From positions 1 through 59,219 of the forward strand of contig JAGBDE010000036.1 in NCBI GenBank assembly GCA_017937655.1: a stretch of 59,219 nt of DNA, given 5' to 3'. Positions 27,334 to 35,800 of this stretch are shown in pieces. The position numbers were made by a program, and so were the translations under genes. This DNA comes from Clostridia bacterium (GTDB taxonomy: Bacteria; Bacillota; Clostridia; Christensenellales; Aristaeellaceae). The stretch's first letter is position 1; every line of letters starts with the position of its first letter. The notes beneath the pieces were generated by a model. That model ran no database searches, had not been told where the DNA came from, and saw only the letters and a program-made list of their open reading frames with translations.

Positions 27334-28006
27334 AATTGCAGGGAATCAAGTGCCCATCCGTCACCTGATAGCGGGTCTGGGCTCGAGCCGCTACGCCCAG
27401 ATCGTGGGTGATGAGGACGATGGTATGCCCGTCCTGATGCAGCGCGTCAAAAAGGGACAGCATATCGTCCCGGCTGGCAGGATCCAGGGCGCCGGTGGGC
27501 TCGTCGCAGAGGAGGAGCCGGGGCTGATAGCACAGCGCCCGGGCCATGGCCACACGCTGCTGCTGGCCGCCGCTGAGCTGGCTGGGCCGATGATCCTTTC
27601 GCCGAGCAAGCCGCACCATGTCCAGGGCATCCAGCGCCATTTGGCGACGCTTTGCCTCGGGCACACCCCGGAGCATCAACGGATATTCCACGTTTTCCAG
27701 GGCCGTCAGCTTCTGAAACAGTTGAAAGCCCTGAAACACAAAGCCGATCTTCTCCCGGCGGATCCGGCAAAGCTCATCGGCCCGGAGGGAGGATACGTCC
27801 ACCCCGTCCAGGAAATAATGGCCGAAGGTGGGGGAGTCCAGGCAGCCGATGATATGCATGAGAGTGCTTTTTCCGCTTCCGCTGGCCCCTATCAGCGCCG
27901 AATACTCGCCAGGGCAAATATGCAGCGCAACGTCCTCCAGCACCCTTAAAGGGCCTTCTGGGGCCTTTGAGGGGTATATCTTGGTAATGCCTGTCATACG
28001 GATCAT
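27332..28006 (-). CDS. ABC transporter ATP-binding protein (MacB/LolD type)
   Basis: 224 residues with all ATPase motifs in order: Walker A GASGSGKS, Q-loop FVFQGFQLF, signature LSGGQQQR, Walker B LLLCDEPTGALD, and H-loop THD. The subfamily resembles MacB/LolD/FtsE-type exporters that act with FtsX-like permeases. No permease or membrane fusion gene is adjacent, so it is an orphan ATPase here. Start at 28006 is preferred: GGGAGG is 7 bases upstream, while the ATG at 28012 abuts it. Confidence 0.92.
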   Translation of the reverse strand: MIRMTGITKIYPSKAPEGPLRVLEDVALHICPGEYSALIGASGSGKSTLMHIIGCLDSPTFGHYFLDGVDVSSLRADELCRIRREKIGFVFQGFQLFQKLTALENVEYPLMLRGVPEAKRRQMALDALDMVRLARRKDHRPSQLSGGQQQRVAMARALCYQPRLLLCDEPTGALDPASRDDMLSLFDALHQDGHTIVLITHDLGVAARAQTRYQVTDGHLIPCN

Positions 28007-28042
28007 TTTCATCCCTCCCGGGGTAGTATGCGCAGGAAAGAC

Positions 28043-28071
28043 TGTACAATCCGCCGGGGGAGTGGTATAGT
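28043..28071 (+). promoter_or_regulatory. Promoter of rpiB
   Basis: TGTACA (28043-28048), 17-bp spacer, TATAGT (28066-28071) with an extended -10 TG. Start codon 43 bp downstream. Confidence 0.6.
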
Positions 28072-28114
28072 AAGAAGGGATGAACCCCACCAAAGCATAA
28101 CGGAGGGACAGAAT

Positions 28115-28567
28115 ATGATTGCGATCGCCTGCGACCACGGCGGAATTGACCTGAAAGAAGCCACCATCGAGGTTCTGAACGAACTGGGCCTGGAATATAT
28201 GGACTTTGGCACGGACAGCCATGCCAGCTGCGATTACCCCGTTTTCGGCGCACGGGCTGCCAAGGCTGTGGCCAGCGGCGAGTGCGAGAAGGGCATCATC
28301 CTGTGCGGCACCGGCGTGGGCATCGGCATTGCGGCCAATAAGGTCAAGGGCATCCGCTGCGTCATCTGTACGGACACCTTCAGCGCCAGAATGAGCCGCC
28401 TGCACAACAATGCCAACATGATCGCCCTGGGTTCCCGGGTGCTGGGCAGCGAGCTGTGCAAGGAAATTCTCCGCACCTGGCTCACCACGGACTTCTCCTA
28501 CGACGAGCGTCACATGCGCCGCGTGCAGATGATTATGGACATCGAGGCCGGAAAAGACGTAGAATAA
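28115..28567 (+). CDS. rpiB: Ribose 5-phosphate isomerase B
   Basis: 150 residues; interconverts ribose 5-phosphate and ribulose 5-phosphate. MIAIACDHGGIDLKE at the N-terminus, the LCGTGVGIGIAANK active-site loop with the catalytic Cys, and the HNNANMIALGSRVLG stretch are diagnostic of RpiB/LacAB; LacA or LacB would be shorter or paired. Start follows GGAGGGA. Single-gene unit between promoter and terminator. Confidence 0.95.
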   Translation: MIAIACDHGGIDLKEATIEVLNELGLEYMDFGTDSHASCDYPVFGARAAKAVASGECEKGIILCGTGVGIGIAANKVKGIRCVICTDTFSARMSRLHNNANMIALGSRVLGSELCKEILRTWLTTDFSYDERHMRRVQMIMDIEAGKDVE

Positions 28568-28578
28568 CGCAAAGCAAA

Positions 28579-28609
28579 AGAGCCGCCGAGGTCATCGGCA
28601 GCTCTTTTT
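28579..28609 (+). terminator. Terminator after rpiB
   Basis: Arms 28579-28589 and 28595-28605 pair at 10 of 11 positions around a 5-base loop, followed by five T. Confidence 0.85.
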
Positions 28610-28638
28610 GGTTGAACCAAAGCGCGCGGAAAAAATAT

Positions 28639-28932
28639 TTAGTCTTCCAACAGGGACTGGAGAACCTTCCGCAGCTTGAGATTTTGCTCTGCAAGCCTGC
28701 TGTTTTCCGTTTCCAGCCGTTTGATACGTTCGACAATTGTATCATCGTTGAGAAGGGATTGGACTTCGAACAGTTTGTCTGTGTTCTTCGCAGAAGATTT
28801 TGCTTCGTTGTCCCTCTTCCACTTGTACAGGGTCTGAACGGAAAGGCCAGTTTCCTCGTGGGTCTTCTGCACGCCCTTTTGCTGGATCAGGGTAAGTGCA
28901 GCGGCTTTGGTTTCCGCGGAATGCCGAATCAT
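28639..28932 (-). CDS. Transposase-like helix-turn-helix protein with coiled coil
   Basis: 97 residues. N-terminal HTH of the IS3 OrfA type (ETKAAALTLIQQKGVQ, HEETGLSVQTLYKWKRD), then a linker and a predicted coiled coil (IVERIKRLETENSRLAEQNLKL) with a leucine heptad. No orfB-like integrase, inverted repeats or target duplication is visible around it, so this is either a relic or a domesticated DNA-binding protein. GGAGGG is 7 bases upstream of the start and the frame is intact, which favours a functioning gene. Confidence 0.75.
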   Translation of the reverse strand: MIRHSAETKAAALTLIQQKGVQKTHEETGLSVQTLYKWKRDNEAKSSAKNTDKLFEVQSLLNDDTIVERIKRLETENSRLAEQNLKLRKVLQSLLED

Positions 28933-28977
28933 GGTGCTTTCCCTCCAATGTTGCGCAGGATAATATAAGTGTAAAGC

Positions 28978-28989
28978 ATTTCCCAGGAA
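28978..28989. promoter_or_regulatory. Operator-like near-palindrome in a divergent promoter region
   Basis: TTTCC-CA-GGAAA lies between the divergent HTH and esterase genes. Weak -10-like boxes occur on both strands; no promoter is firm. It could bind the adjacent HTH protein. Confidence 0.3.
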
Positions 28990-29052
28990 AGTCAATAGAA
29001 ACAGAAGAAGTTTACGAAAATTTTTAGAAAGTATACAGAAAAGGCAATAAAA

Positions 29053-29703
29053 ATGACATTTGACACATATATTTGCGGCAATCCGCATAAAGTGCTGTAT
29101 CATTTTTGCAACGAAAACGCTCGTGAAGCACAAGCGGCATGGAAAGCCCTGACCCAGCACGCGGACGACTTTGCCTACGTGCCCATCCTTGTGGAGGATT
29201 GGAACGCCCAGCTGTCGCCCTGGGCAGCGCCTGCCGTGTTCGGCAGGGAAGGCTTTGCGGGCAACGGCCCGGAAACCCTGGGATGGCTGAGGGAGGAATG
29301 CATGCCCGCCATCCATAAGGAATGTCCCTGTATACAGGAAAGCTGCATCGGGGGATATTCCCTGGCGGGGCTGTTCAGCCTGTGGGCTTACTACGAGACC
29401 GGCCTGTTCCAGGGCGCGGCAAGCTGTTCCGGCAGCCTGTGGTATCCGGGCTGGGAGGAATACGCCGCCAGTCATCACGGCCCGGCGGGCAGCCGGGTGT
29501 ATCTGAGCCTGGGCGACAAGGAGGAGCACACCCGCAACCAGCAGATGCAGAAGGTGGGGGACAGCACCCGGCGGCAGCATCTGCTGCTGATGGAGGATCC
29601 TCACGTTGTAAAAACCACGCTGAACTGGCATCCCGGCGGGCATTTTCATCAGCCCATGGAGCGCACCCTGCAGGGCCTGGCATGGCTGCTGGAACATGAA
29701 TAA
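29053..29703 (+). CDS. Alpha/beta hydrolase (esterase-like)
   Basis: 216 residues. The nucleophile elbow is IGGYSLAGLFSLWA (Gly-x-Ser-x-Gly type with Ala variation), the acid may be in the SLGDKEEHTR stretch, and the catalytic His is in HPGGHFHQP near the C-terminus. The arrangement resembles small esterase-D/enterobactin-esterase-like hydrolases. No signal peptide. Substrate unknown. The ribosome binding site is weak (AAAAGG). Confidence 0.82.
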   Translation: MTFDTYICGNPHKVLYHFCNENAREAQAAWKALTQHADDFAYVPILVEDWNAQLSPWAAPAVFGREGFAGNGPETLGWLREECMPAIHKECPCIQESCIGGYSLAGLFSLWAYYETGLFQGAASCSGSLWYPGWEEYAASHHGPAGSRVYLSLGDKEEHTRNQQMQKVGDSTRRQHLLLMEDPHVVKTTLNWHPGGHFHQPMERTLQGLAWLLEHE

Positions 29704-29705
29704 AG

Positions 29706-29736
29706 AAAAGACGCATCCAAGGCGGATGCGTCTTTT
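29706..29736. terminator. Bidirectional terminator
   Basis: Perfect 13-bp stem, 29706-29718 with 29724-29736, A-tract on one side and T-tract on the other, between two convergent genes. Confidence 0.9.
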
Positions 29737-29740
29737 GTGA

Positions 29741-30916
29741 TCAGAAGTTCTCGATCAGGAAACAGGGGTTGGTGGGGAATGCCTTCAGCAGCGCGTCAGA
29801 GGTCCGATGCAGTTGGATATCCTGCCGGCAGGTGAGCAGCGTGGGCAGATCCATCGCGCCGGGAAGAAGCTGGCTCAGGGCCTGGATGGACAGCTCCAGA
29901 TCGGCCTCGATGGAATCGTCAATGGTGACGGTGGTCTGGCCGGAACAGTCCACCCGGTAGGTGTGATCGTTCTCCGGCAGAATGGTATCGTGCACCCGGA
30001 CGGTAAAGCCGGTCAGGTCGGCGGGCCAGGGGTGGAGCCGCAGGGCCTCCGCAGCATTGATGACCCGGAACATGCCGCAGTTGCGCACATTCACGGAAAT
30101 GTCATAGGGCTCCTGGAAGATGGCAAACAGATTGGCGTCGGCAGGAAGCTTGAAGCGGATGCTCTCGCCGCTGGGGGTCAGCAGCTTGAAGAAGCCGAAC
30201 AGGCCATGCAGCGCCTTGGGGGACGTGTAAGCCCAGTCCAGAATGGAATAGATCTTCTTATCGCCATCCTGGGCATGCTCAAACAAACAGTAGGCCTGGG
30301 CCGCGCCGGTCTCGTCGTACCAGACGTAGGTGTGGTGATGGGTCACGTAGGGATCCTTGTCCAGACGGTGCTTCCAGTAGCCGTCGTCACGATCTACCAG
30401 GAAGTTATGCTTCTTCTGGAACGCGGCGTAGATGGCCTGGATGTCAGCCTTGTCGTCCCCGGGCATGAACTGCTTCACACTGCCGATATAAGGGAAACCC
30501 TTGAAGGCCTCCATGCCAAACTCGCAGAACTGAATGGGCGCGCCGGTTTCATAGCCAAACTTGCGGTAGAAAATGTGGGAAAAAGGGAACAGGGAGCTGA
30601 GCACGTCGCCCTTGTCATAGGAGGCTTTGAGCACAAAGGGCAGCAGGTGCCGCATATGCCCCTCCCGCCGATATTCCGGGAACGTGGCCACGCCGCCGAT
30701 GCCGCTCATGCCCACAACGTGGCCCCAATAGCTGCAGCGGTAGGGGTTGGAGATGACGCTGGAGGTCATTTTGCCGTCGTCGGTGAAAGCGCCGTAGGAA
30801 TGCTCCACCTCGTTGTTCGTGTCCACAGGGGTTTCCTGCCGGTCAAAGCGGAAGGCGATATTCATGTTGTTCTGCATGGAAAGGAAATCTTCTGGGTTCA
30901 GGCGACGCAGTTTCAT
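29741..30916 (-). CDS. Eis-like GNAT acetyltransferase
   Basis: 391 residues with the three-part layout of the Eis family: an N-terminal GNAT domain with the acetyl-CoA loop GVATFPEYRREGHMRHLL, a second degenerate GNAT half (EAFKGFPYIGSVKQFMPG onward), and a C-terminal SCP2-like domain (TVTIDDSIEADLELSIQAL). It ends with the free C-terminal carboxylate after FLIENF that Eis enzymes use. Acetylates amines such as aminoglycosides or other substrates; the target is unknown. Start at 30916 follows AAAGGAG. Confidence 0.85.
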   Translation of the reverse strand: MKLRRLNPEDFLSMQNNMNIAFRFDRQETPVDTNNEVEHSYGAFTDDGKMTSSVISNPYRCSYWGHVVGMSGIGGVATFPEYRREGHMRHLLPFVLKASYDKGDVLSSLFPFSHIFYRKFGYETGAPIQFCEFGMEAFKGFPYIGSVKQFMPGDDKADIQAIYAAFQKKHNFLVDRDDGYWKHRLDKDPYVTHHHTYVWYDETGAAQAYCLFEHAQDGDKKIYSILDWAYTSPKALHGLFGFFKLLTPSGESIRFKLPADANLFAIFQEPYDISVNVRNCGMFRVINAAEALRLHPWPADLTGFTVRVHDTILPENDHTYRVDCSGQTTVTIDDSIEADLELSIQALSQLLPGAMDLPTLLTCRQDIQLHRTSDALLKAFPTNPCFLIENF

Positions 30917-30941
30917 AGGGTTCTCCTTTCGGGGAATGAAA

Positions 30942-30988
30942 TGGTTGGATGGTACAACCAGTATAGCAAAGCCCAGCCAGAAAAGCAA
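30942..30988 (-). promoter_or_regulatory. Promoter and operator-like repeat of the Eis-like gene
   Basis: TTGCTT (30988-30983), 17-bp spacer, TATACT (30965-30960). Just downstream, TGGTTG (30942-30947) and CAACCA (30955-30960) form an inverted repeat that would overlap the transcription start. Confidence 0.6.
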
Positions 30989-31705
30989 TTACAGGCTGCT
31001 GAGAATGAGCGCCGCGCCGGAGATGATCAGCATGATGACGATAAGCCGCTTGACCAGTTTTTCGTCCAGCACCTTGCCGCTGAAAATGCCCAGCCCCACG
31101 CCGATGAACATGAACGGAAGCAGGCTGAGGGCCTGGCGAAAGATTTCCGCAGAAAGAATATCTGTCACAAGGTACATGATCAGCCGGAAGGTATTCTCCA
31201 CCAGGAACACACAGCACATGTTGGCCTTGAAGGAGCTGGTGTCGTCGGTCACCCGGCCGATGTAGGCTCCCATCAGCGCGCCGATGCCGTACAGGCCGCA
31301 CAACAGGCCGGACAGAAGCCCAACGATGCCGAGCAACACGGGAGACTGCTTGGCTTTCCGGGTGCTCAGTTCCCGGACCAGCATTTCCAGCCCCACAAAG
31401 ATGATCACCGCGCCAAAGATGATCTTGACGATGCGGCTGTCCACATTCTTGAGGAACAGAACGCCGGGGATGCTGCCCAGGATCACCAGCAGAATGGAGG
31501 GCAGGCAGATGTTCCATTTGATGGACTTGCGCTCCCGCCAGGTGAGGATGATATTGGTGGGGTAGCCCAAAATTAGCTCCACGGGGGAGATGTTGATATT
31601 GTTATTGGAAAAGCTGAGCATGGTGGTAAACACCAGCGTGCTGCCAAAGCCGCACAGGCCTTTCACAAAATACGCCGCCACCGCGGAAACCATCCACCAG
31701 ATCAT
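30989..31705 (-). CDS. TauE/SafE-family membrane exporter
   Basis: 238 residues, nearly all in seven or eight hydrophobic segments, with the paired GFGSTLVFTTML and GLLSGLLCGLYGIGALMG motifs of the family. Members export sulfite, sulfoacetate and other organosulfur anions; the substrate here is unknown. Start at 31705 follows AAGGGA; a longer frame from 31756 would begin at the promoter. Confidence 0.88.
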   Translation of the reverse strand: MIWWMVSAVAAYFVKGLCGFGSTLVFTTMLSFSNNNINISPVELILGYPTNIILTWRERKSIKWNICLPSILLVILGSIPGVLFLKNVDSRIVKIIFGAVIIFVGLEMLVRELSTRKAKQSPVLLGIVGLLSGLLCGLYGIGALMGAYIGRVTDDTSSFKANMCCVFLVENTFRLIMYLVTDILSAEIFRQALSLLPFMFIGVGLGIFSGKVLDEKLVKRLIVIMLIISGAALILSSL

Positions 31706-31739
31706 TGGTACAGATCCCTTCAAAAGTACTTCGGCCCAG

Positions 31740-31768
31740 ATTATACACCCGGGCAAAATGAAAGTAAA
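31740..31768 (-). promoter_or_regulatory. Promoter of the TauE-type gene
   Basis: TTTACT (31768-31763), 17-bp spacer, TATAAT (31745-31740). Confidence 0.7.
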
Positions 31769-31771
31769 CGC

Positions 31772-31802
31772 AAAAAAGCCCGCAGCAAATTCAGCCGCGG
31801 GC
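31772..31802 (-). terminator. Terminator of the HTH/ParB-like gene
   Basis: On the minus strand GCCCGC (31802-31797) pairs with GCGGGC (31783-31778), followed by six T. Confidence 0.8.
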
Positions 31803-31809
31803 GATGGGT

Positions 31810-32553
31810 TTATTGGAGATACTTGCCGTATTTTTCCATGAACTGCTCGTATTCGTACCGATCCGTGATCCAGAAAATCACATGGGCGGTCTCCACCCCA
31901 AGGCGGGTATAGGCCTCCCAGCGAGTGTTGCCGTCGTTGAGCTCAAACTCGCCCTCGGTTTTGCCCTCGGGGATCAGGTAGTGGACAATCAGCGGCGGAA
32001 GGTCGGCGTTCTGCTGGACGGCCCCCTGAATCTGCGCCACATGGTTTTCCCAGACTTCGGGGTGGATGCGGTAGCGCATGCCCTCTTCCGGCCCGGTGCA
32101 ACGGGTGAAAAGTTTCAGGGGCATTTCCACAGGGCCAAGAAACATCCGGTCCACAATTTTCAGACCGTCGGAAAAAGGCTTGTTGTGGCCGTCGCCCAGC
32201 AGATAGGCATGAACCCAATCCTCCAGCTGGCCGGCCGCCGCCCATTCCTTGGCCGATGTAAGCGTGCCCTTGTGCTGCATAGGAATCATCTCCTTTTTGT
32301 TGTACACGATCCGTTTGATGGATTCGCAGGAGAGATGATACTCATCCGCCAGCTGATCCGCAGACTGTCCCAGGGCAAACTGCGCACGGATGTCCTGGTT
32401 CCGCTGGCGGAGATATTCCCTGTAGCCGGATGCGGCGCCCCATTCCCGCTTGCGTTCCCGGGAGGGAATGTAGACCAGCTGGCCGGAAATGTACTTCTGC
32501 ACCTGCCTGAGCAGCGGCTCCGGCAGAAGATCCCGGGCGTTCTCGTACTTCAT
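31810..32553 (-). CDS. HTH (CD3324-like) domain fused to a ParB-like domain
   Basis: 247 residues in two parts. Residues 1-90 match the small CD3324-type family: KYENARDLLPEPLL, VYIPSRERKREWG, SGYREYLRQRNQDI and a helix-turn-helix ending LSCESIKRIVY. Residues 100-247 carry a ParB/sulfiredoxin-like core: LPPLIVHYLIPEG, then FELNDGNTRWEAYTRLGV, which recalls the DG.nR motif of ParB CTPase/nuclease domains, and VIFWITD. I infer a DNA-binding regulator or nucleotide-using enzyme. Start at 32553 is preferred over 32559 because GGGAG then sits at normal spacing. Confidence 0.75.
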   Translation of the reverse strand: MKYENARDLLPEPLLRQVQKYISGQLVYIPSRERKREWGAASGYREYLRQRNQDIRAQFALGQSADQLADEYHLSCESIKRIVYNKKEMIPMQHKGTLTSAKEWAAAGQLEDWVHAYLLGDGHNKPFSDGLKIVDRMFLGPVEMPLKLFTRCTGPEEGMRYRIHPEVWENHVAQIQGAVQQNADLPPLIVHYLIPEGKTEGEFELNDGNTRWEAYTRLGVETAHVIFWITDRYEYEQFMEKYGKYLQ

Positions 32554-32761
32554 GGGCATCTCTCCCTTCGGGGGATATTGTACAGCACAGTGGGGGAGGG
32601 GAATAGACCCGGAATGGGTATAGGCGTTTGTGACATAAAAAGGTCATCAAATTGGTTAAATTTAAAAAATGTAGATCTACCAAAATAAACTGGAGAGTAC
32701 ATGGTTTAGTTTATGGTGGATCCCCGACCCTGTCAAGGAAAGATATTCATTTTGGCATATG
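32554..32761. other. Intergenic region upstream of the HTH/ParB gene
   Basis: AT-rich with a candidate TACAAT -10 on the minus strand at 32583-32578 but no good -35. Nothing else recognised. Confidence 0.4.
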
Positions 32762-32794
32762 AAAAGGAGCCAGGCCATTGAACAGCCTGGCTCC
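32762..32794 (-). terminator. Terminator of the giant surface protein gene
   Basis: GGAGCCAGGC (32794-32785, minus) pairs perfectly over 10 bp with GCCTGGCTCC (32775-32766), followed by TTTT. Confidence 0.85.
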
Positions 32795-32806
32795 TAATGC
32801 TATTGA

Positions 32807-35800
32807 TTAAGGAAGCTTCCTTTTTTTGTGTACAAGCAAGATCATAATCAACAAGGATACTCCCGCCAGAGTGAGCCACATAGCAATAGGCTGACGGTCT
32901 CCGGTATCGGGCAGCTTGGTATTGATGATGGTTCCGCCGTTGTCAGCGCAGTCGGCCTTTCTGCCAATAGCGTTCTGATAGGCAGCTTCATAACCGGGTA
33001 GCGGTTCTTCCATTACGGTGTAGACCGCAGGTTCTCCTTTGTACTGATCAGGTAAATCGTAATACTTGTACCAACCATTGCTGGGCGTGGGAGTCTTGAT
33101 ATCAAGCTTTTCACCGTTGCAGTACAACACAAGCGTGATGGCAGGCGGAGTTTCGTTTTCCTTCAGACCACGCCAGCGTTTGTACACCTGGAACTCAGCT
33201 TGTCGAACTTTGCGATTAATGATGGTACCACCGTTATACACTACGTTGGTTGTGTTTTCGTGAGGCGATACATTTTCATAGATTGTCACAAAGCCCTCGA
33301 AGTACTTCTCCTTGGCGCTGTACTCGATGGTAAAGCCATCATCATCGTACATACGCAGGTTTTCATAAGTGTACACATCGCCGTCGCGGGTATATTTGGG
33401 CTGAGGATCCATCTTTTTGCCATTTGCATACAGCGTCAGGGTAATGGCGCCGCTTCCGCCTTCCCAAATCTTCTTTACCGTAAAGGAGGTGGTTTTTGCA
33501 GCGTTGGTAAATCCGACTCGGATCAGCTCGTTGCGAAGGATGATGCCCTCTGCGCTGCCTTCGGTAAGCTCGCCCACATAGCCGTCGCCGGTGGTTTCAG
33601 CAACTGCATAGTTCACGCCGATGGGCAGTTCATAGATACGCATCGTTTCGCCATGCTTAAGCTTGAAATGGAAAGCGCCGTCTTCGCCGAAGGTCGCCAT
33701 GAGTGCGCCGTCGGGGCCAACTGCAGGAAAGCTACCGGTTACAGGCTGATCACCCTGGGAGAGTGTTACCGTGAAGGGGAATGCCTTTTGCAAGTTGCCT
33801 TCTGTAACAGTCTTGGTGATTTCCATCACGCCCAGGGGACTGTTGGTAAGGGTTGTAGCATTGCCCTGCGTGTTCACGCTGGAGGAATATCCAGGAACAG
33901 GAAGCTCGCGAGCTTCATAGGTATACTTCATACCCTGTGCATCGAAGGCGGGCAGATTGGTGAAGGTATAAGTCCAGCCGCTTTCAGCCGTAAGGCTTGC
34001 TTCACTGTATTTCACCTTGTTCTGGTACAGCTCCACGGTGATGCTGTCAGGCCGAATTCCCAATGCATCTTCGTCGTCCAGCCAGTTCTTGCTGATGCTG
34101 TGAGAGGTGGTATCGCTGTAAGTGTTAGTGAAGAGAACAGGCTGACCGTTCAGGTCGTCAGTAATCAGCAGCGTTCCGTCTCGGTTATCAGTGATATTCA
34201 GGGTAATGGTCTGAATAACCGTATCATACGTGACGCCTGCAGCGCCAGAATCCACTTCAACAATCTGGTAGACTTTTGTTCCCACATCCGTTTCGCAGAA
34301 AGTGAGCGCGGGGAAGCTGATGTTACCGTTTTCATCATTGCGGGCTGACATCAGTTCATAGCCTTCCTCATCCAGCAGAGCGAAGACAAATTCATCGGCC
34401 TGCAGAGGCTTACCGGAAAGGCTCTTCTGTGCCACAGGGCTGTATTCACCAGTTGCGGCGTAGGTGTTGGTGAAACTTGCGCTTGCAGTCTGGTTGACCA
34501 CGATGTTTCCAGTAGCGCCGAGGCTCTTCTGGATAAAGCCGGCCGCATCAGCTTCGGTAACAGCATAGTTTGCACCGTGGGGGAGACCAGAGATCAGGGC
34601 GGTTTCGCCACCGGTAAGTGTGAAGACAGCGCTACCGTCAGTCACGGTGAGATACTCTGTATTACCACTCTTCTCAATGAAGTACTGGCCGCTGAGGGGC
34701 TGACCCGCCGCGTCCGTAAGCAGCAGGGTAAAGTAGAATTCCTGCGTATCATGAGCAGGATTGCTGCTGACCACAGTCTTGCTGACGCTCAGACTACCAG
34801 GCTTGACTTTGTTTGTAATGGTATTCTCGCCATCAACATTGACCTCGTCCGACACATCATGCAAGGTGTAGGTAATGGTGGGAGTCAGCAGACCCTTGCC
34901 GTCCTTGTCTGCCATGTTGATCGCCACGAATACCACGTCATTGCAGTAGGAAACAGTTTCATCATTTCCGGGTACTTCCACCACAGCGTATAGGTAATCG
35001 CCCTCGGAAGTGTAGGGAATATCCGGGAAGATGACGCTGCCGTCAGCGGCATTTGTAGCAACAGAAACAACGCTATTGTTGACATCCACCAGTTGGAAGG
35101 TGAACTCATCCTCGGTGAGAGTACGACCGTTCAGAACCTTGTTGATTCTGGGCGCGGCTACGCCCTTGACCACGTAGGTATTCAGAAGGTTCTCTTTGCT
35201 GGTTTTGGTGGACTGGATCACGCCGGACTTGGTGCTGTCCATAGTCCAGCCAGGCAGCGAATCAGGTTCAGACACCTGATAGTGCACCCCGGCGGGGATG
35301 TTGGTGATGTTCAGGACGCCGCCGTTGCCCATTTTGGCGGTCAGGTATCCGTCAGTAATGGAGTAGGCGCTTCCGTTGGCAGTCACCTCGCCAGCGAAGG
35401 GCCGTCCCATGGCATCCGTAAAGAGTACCTGAACGGTGAAGGTCTGGCCTGCGGCGGCATCGGTTGCACCCTTGGTGGTTTTGCTGACGGTCAGGGCGCC
35501 AGGCTTGGTGCTGTTTACGAACACAGGAGGCTGATCGTCCGGGTATTTCACTACCGCAGAAAGATTGCCCTGGGCATCATCTGCCACGGTAACAGTGACA
35601 GTATAGGATGCCTTATCATAGTTGATGGTGCCGTCCTTGCCCGTCACCTCGGCGATAGTGTAGGTATGCGTGCCCACATCGTCCTTGCCATACTCGATCA
35701 TATCAAAGATAATACTGCCGCCGGCGGCGTTCTGCTTGGTTTGCAGCACGGAGCCGTTTTCACTGAGGGTGAAGGTGAAGGCGTTGGCCTCTGCGCCTGT

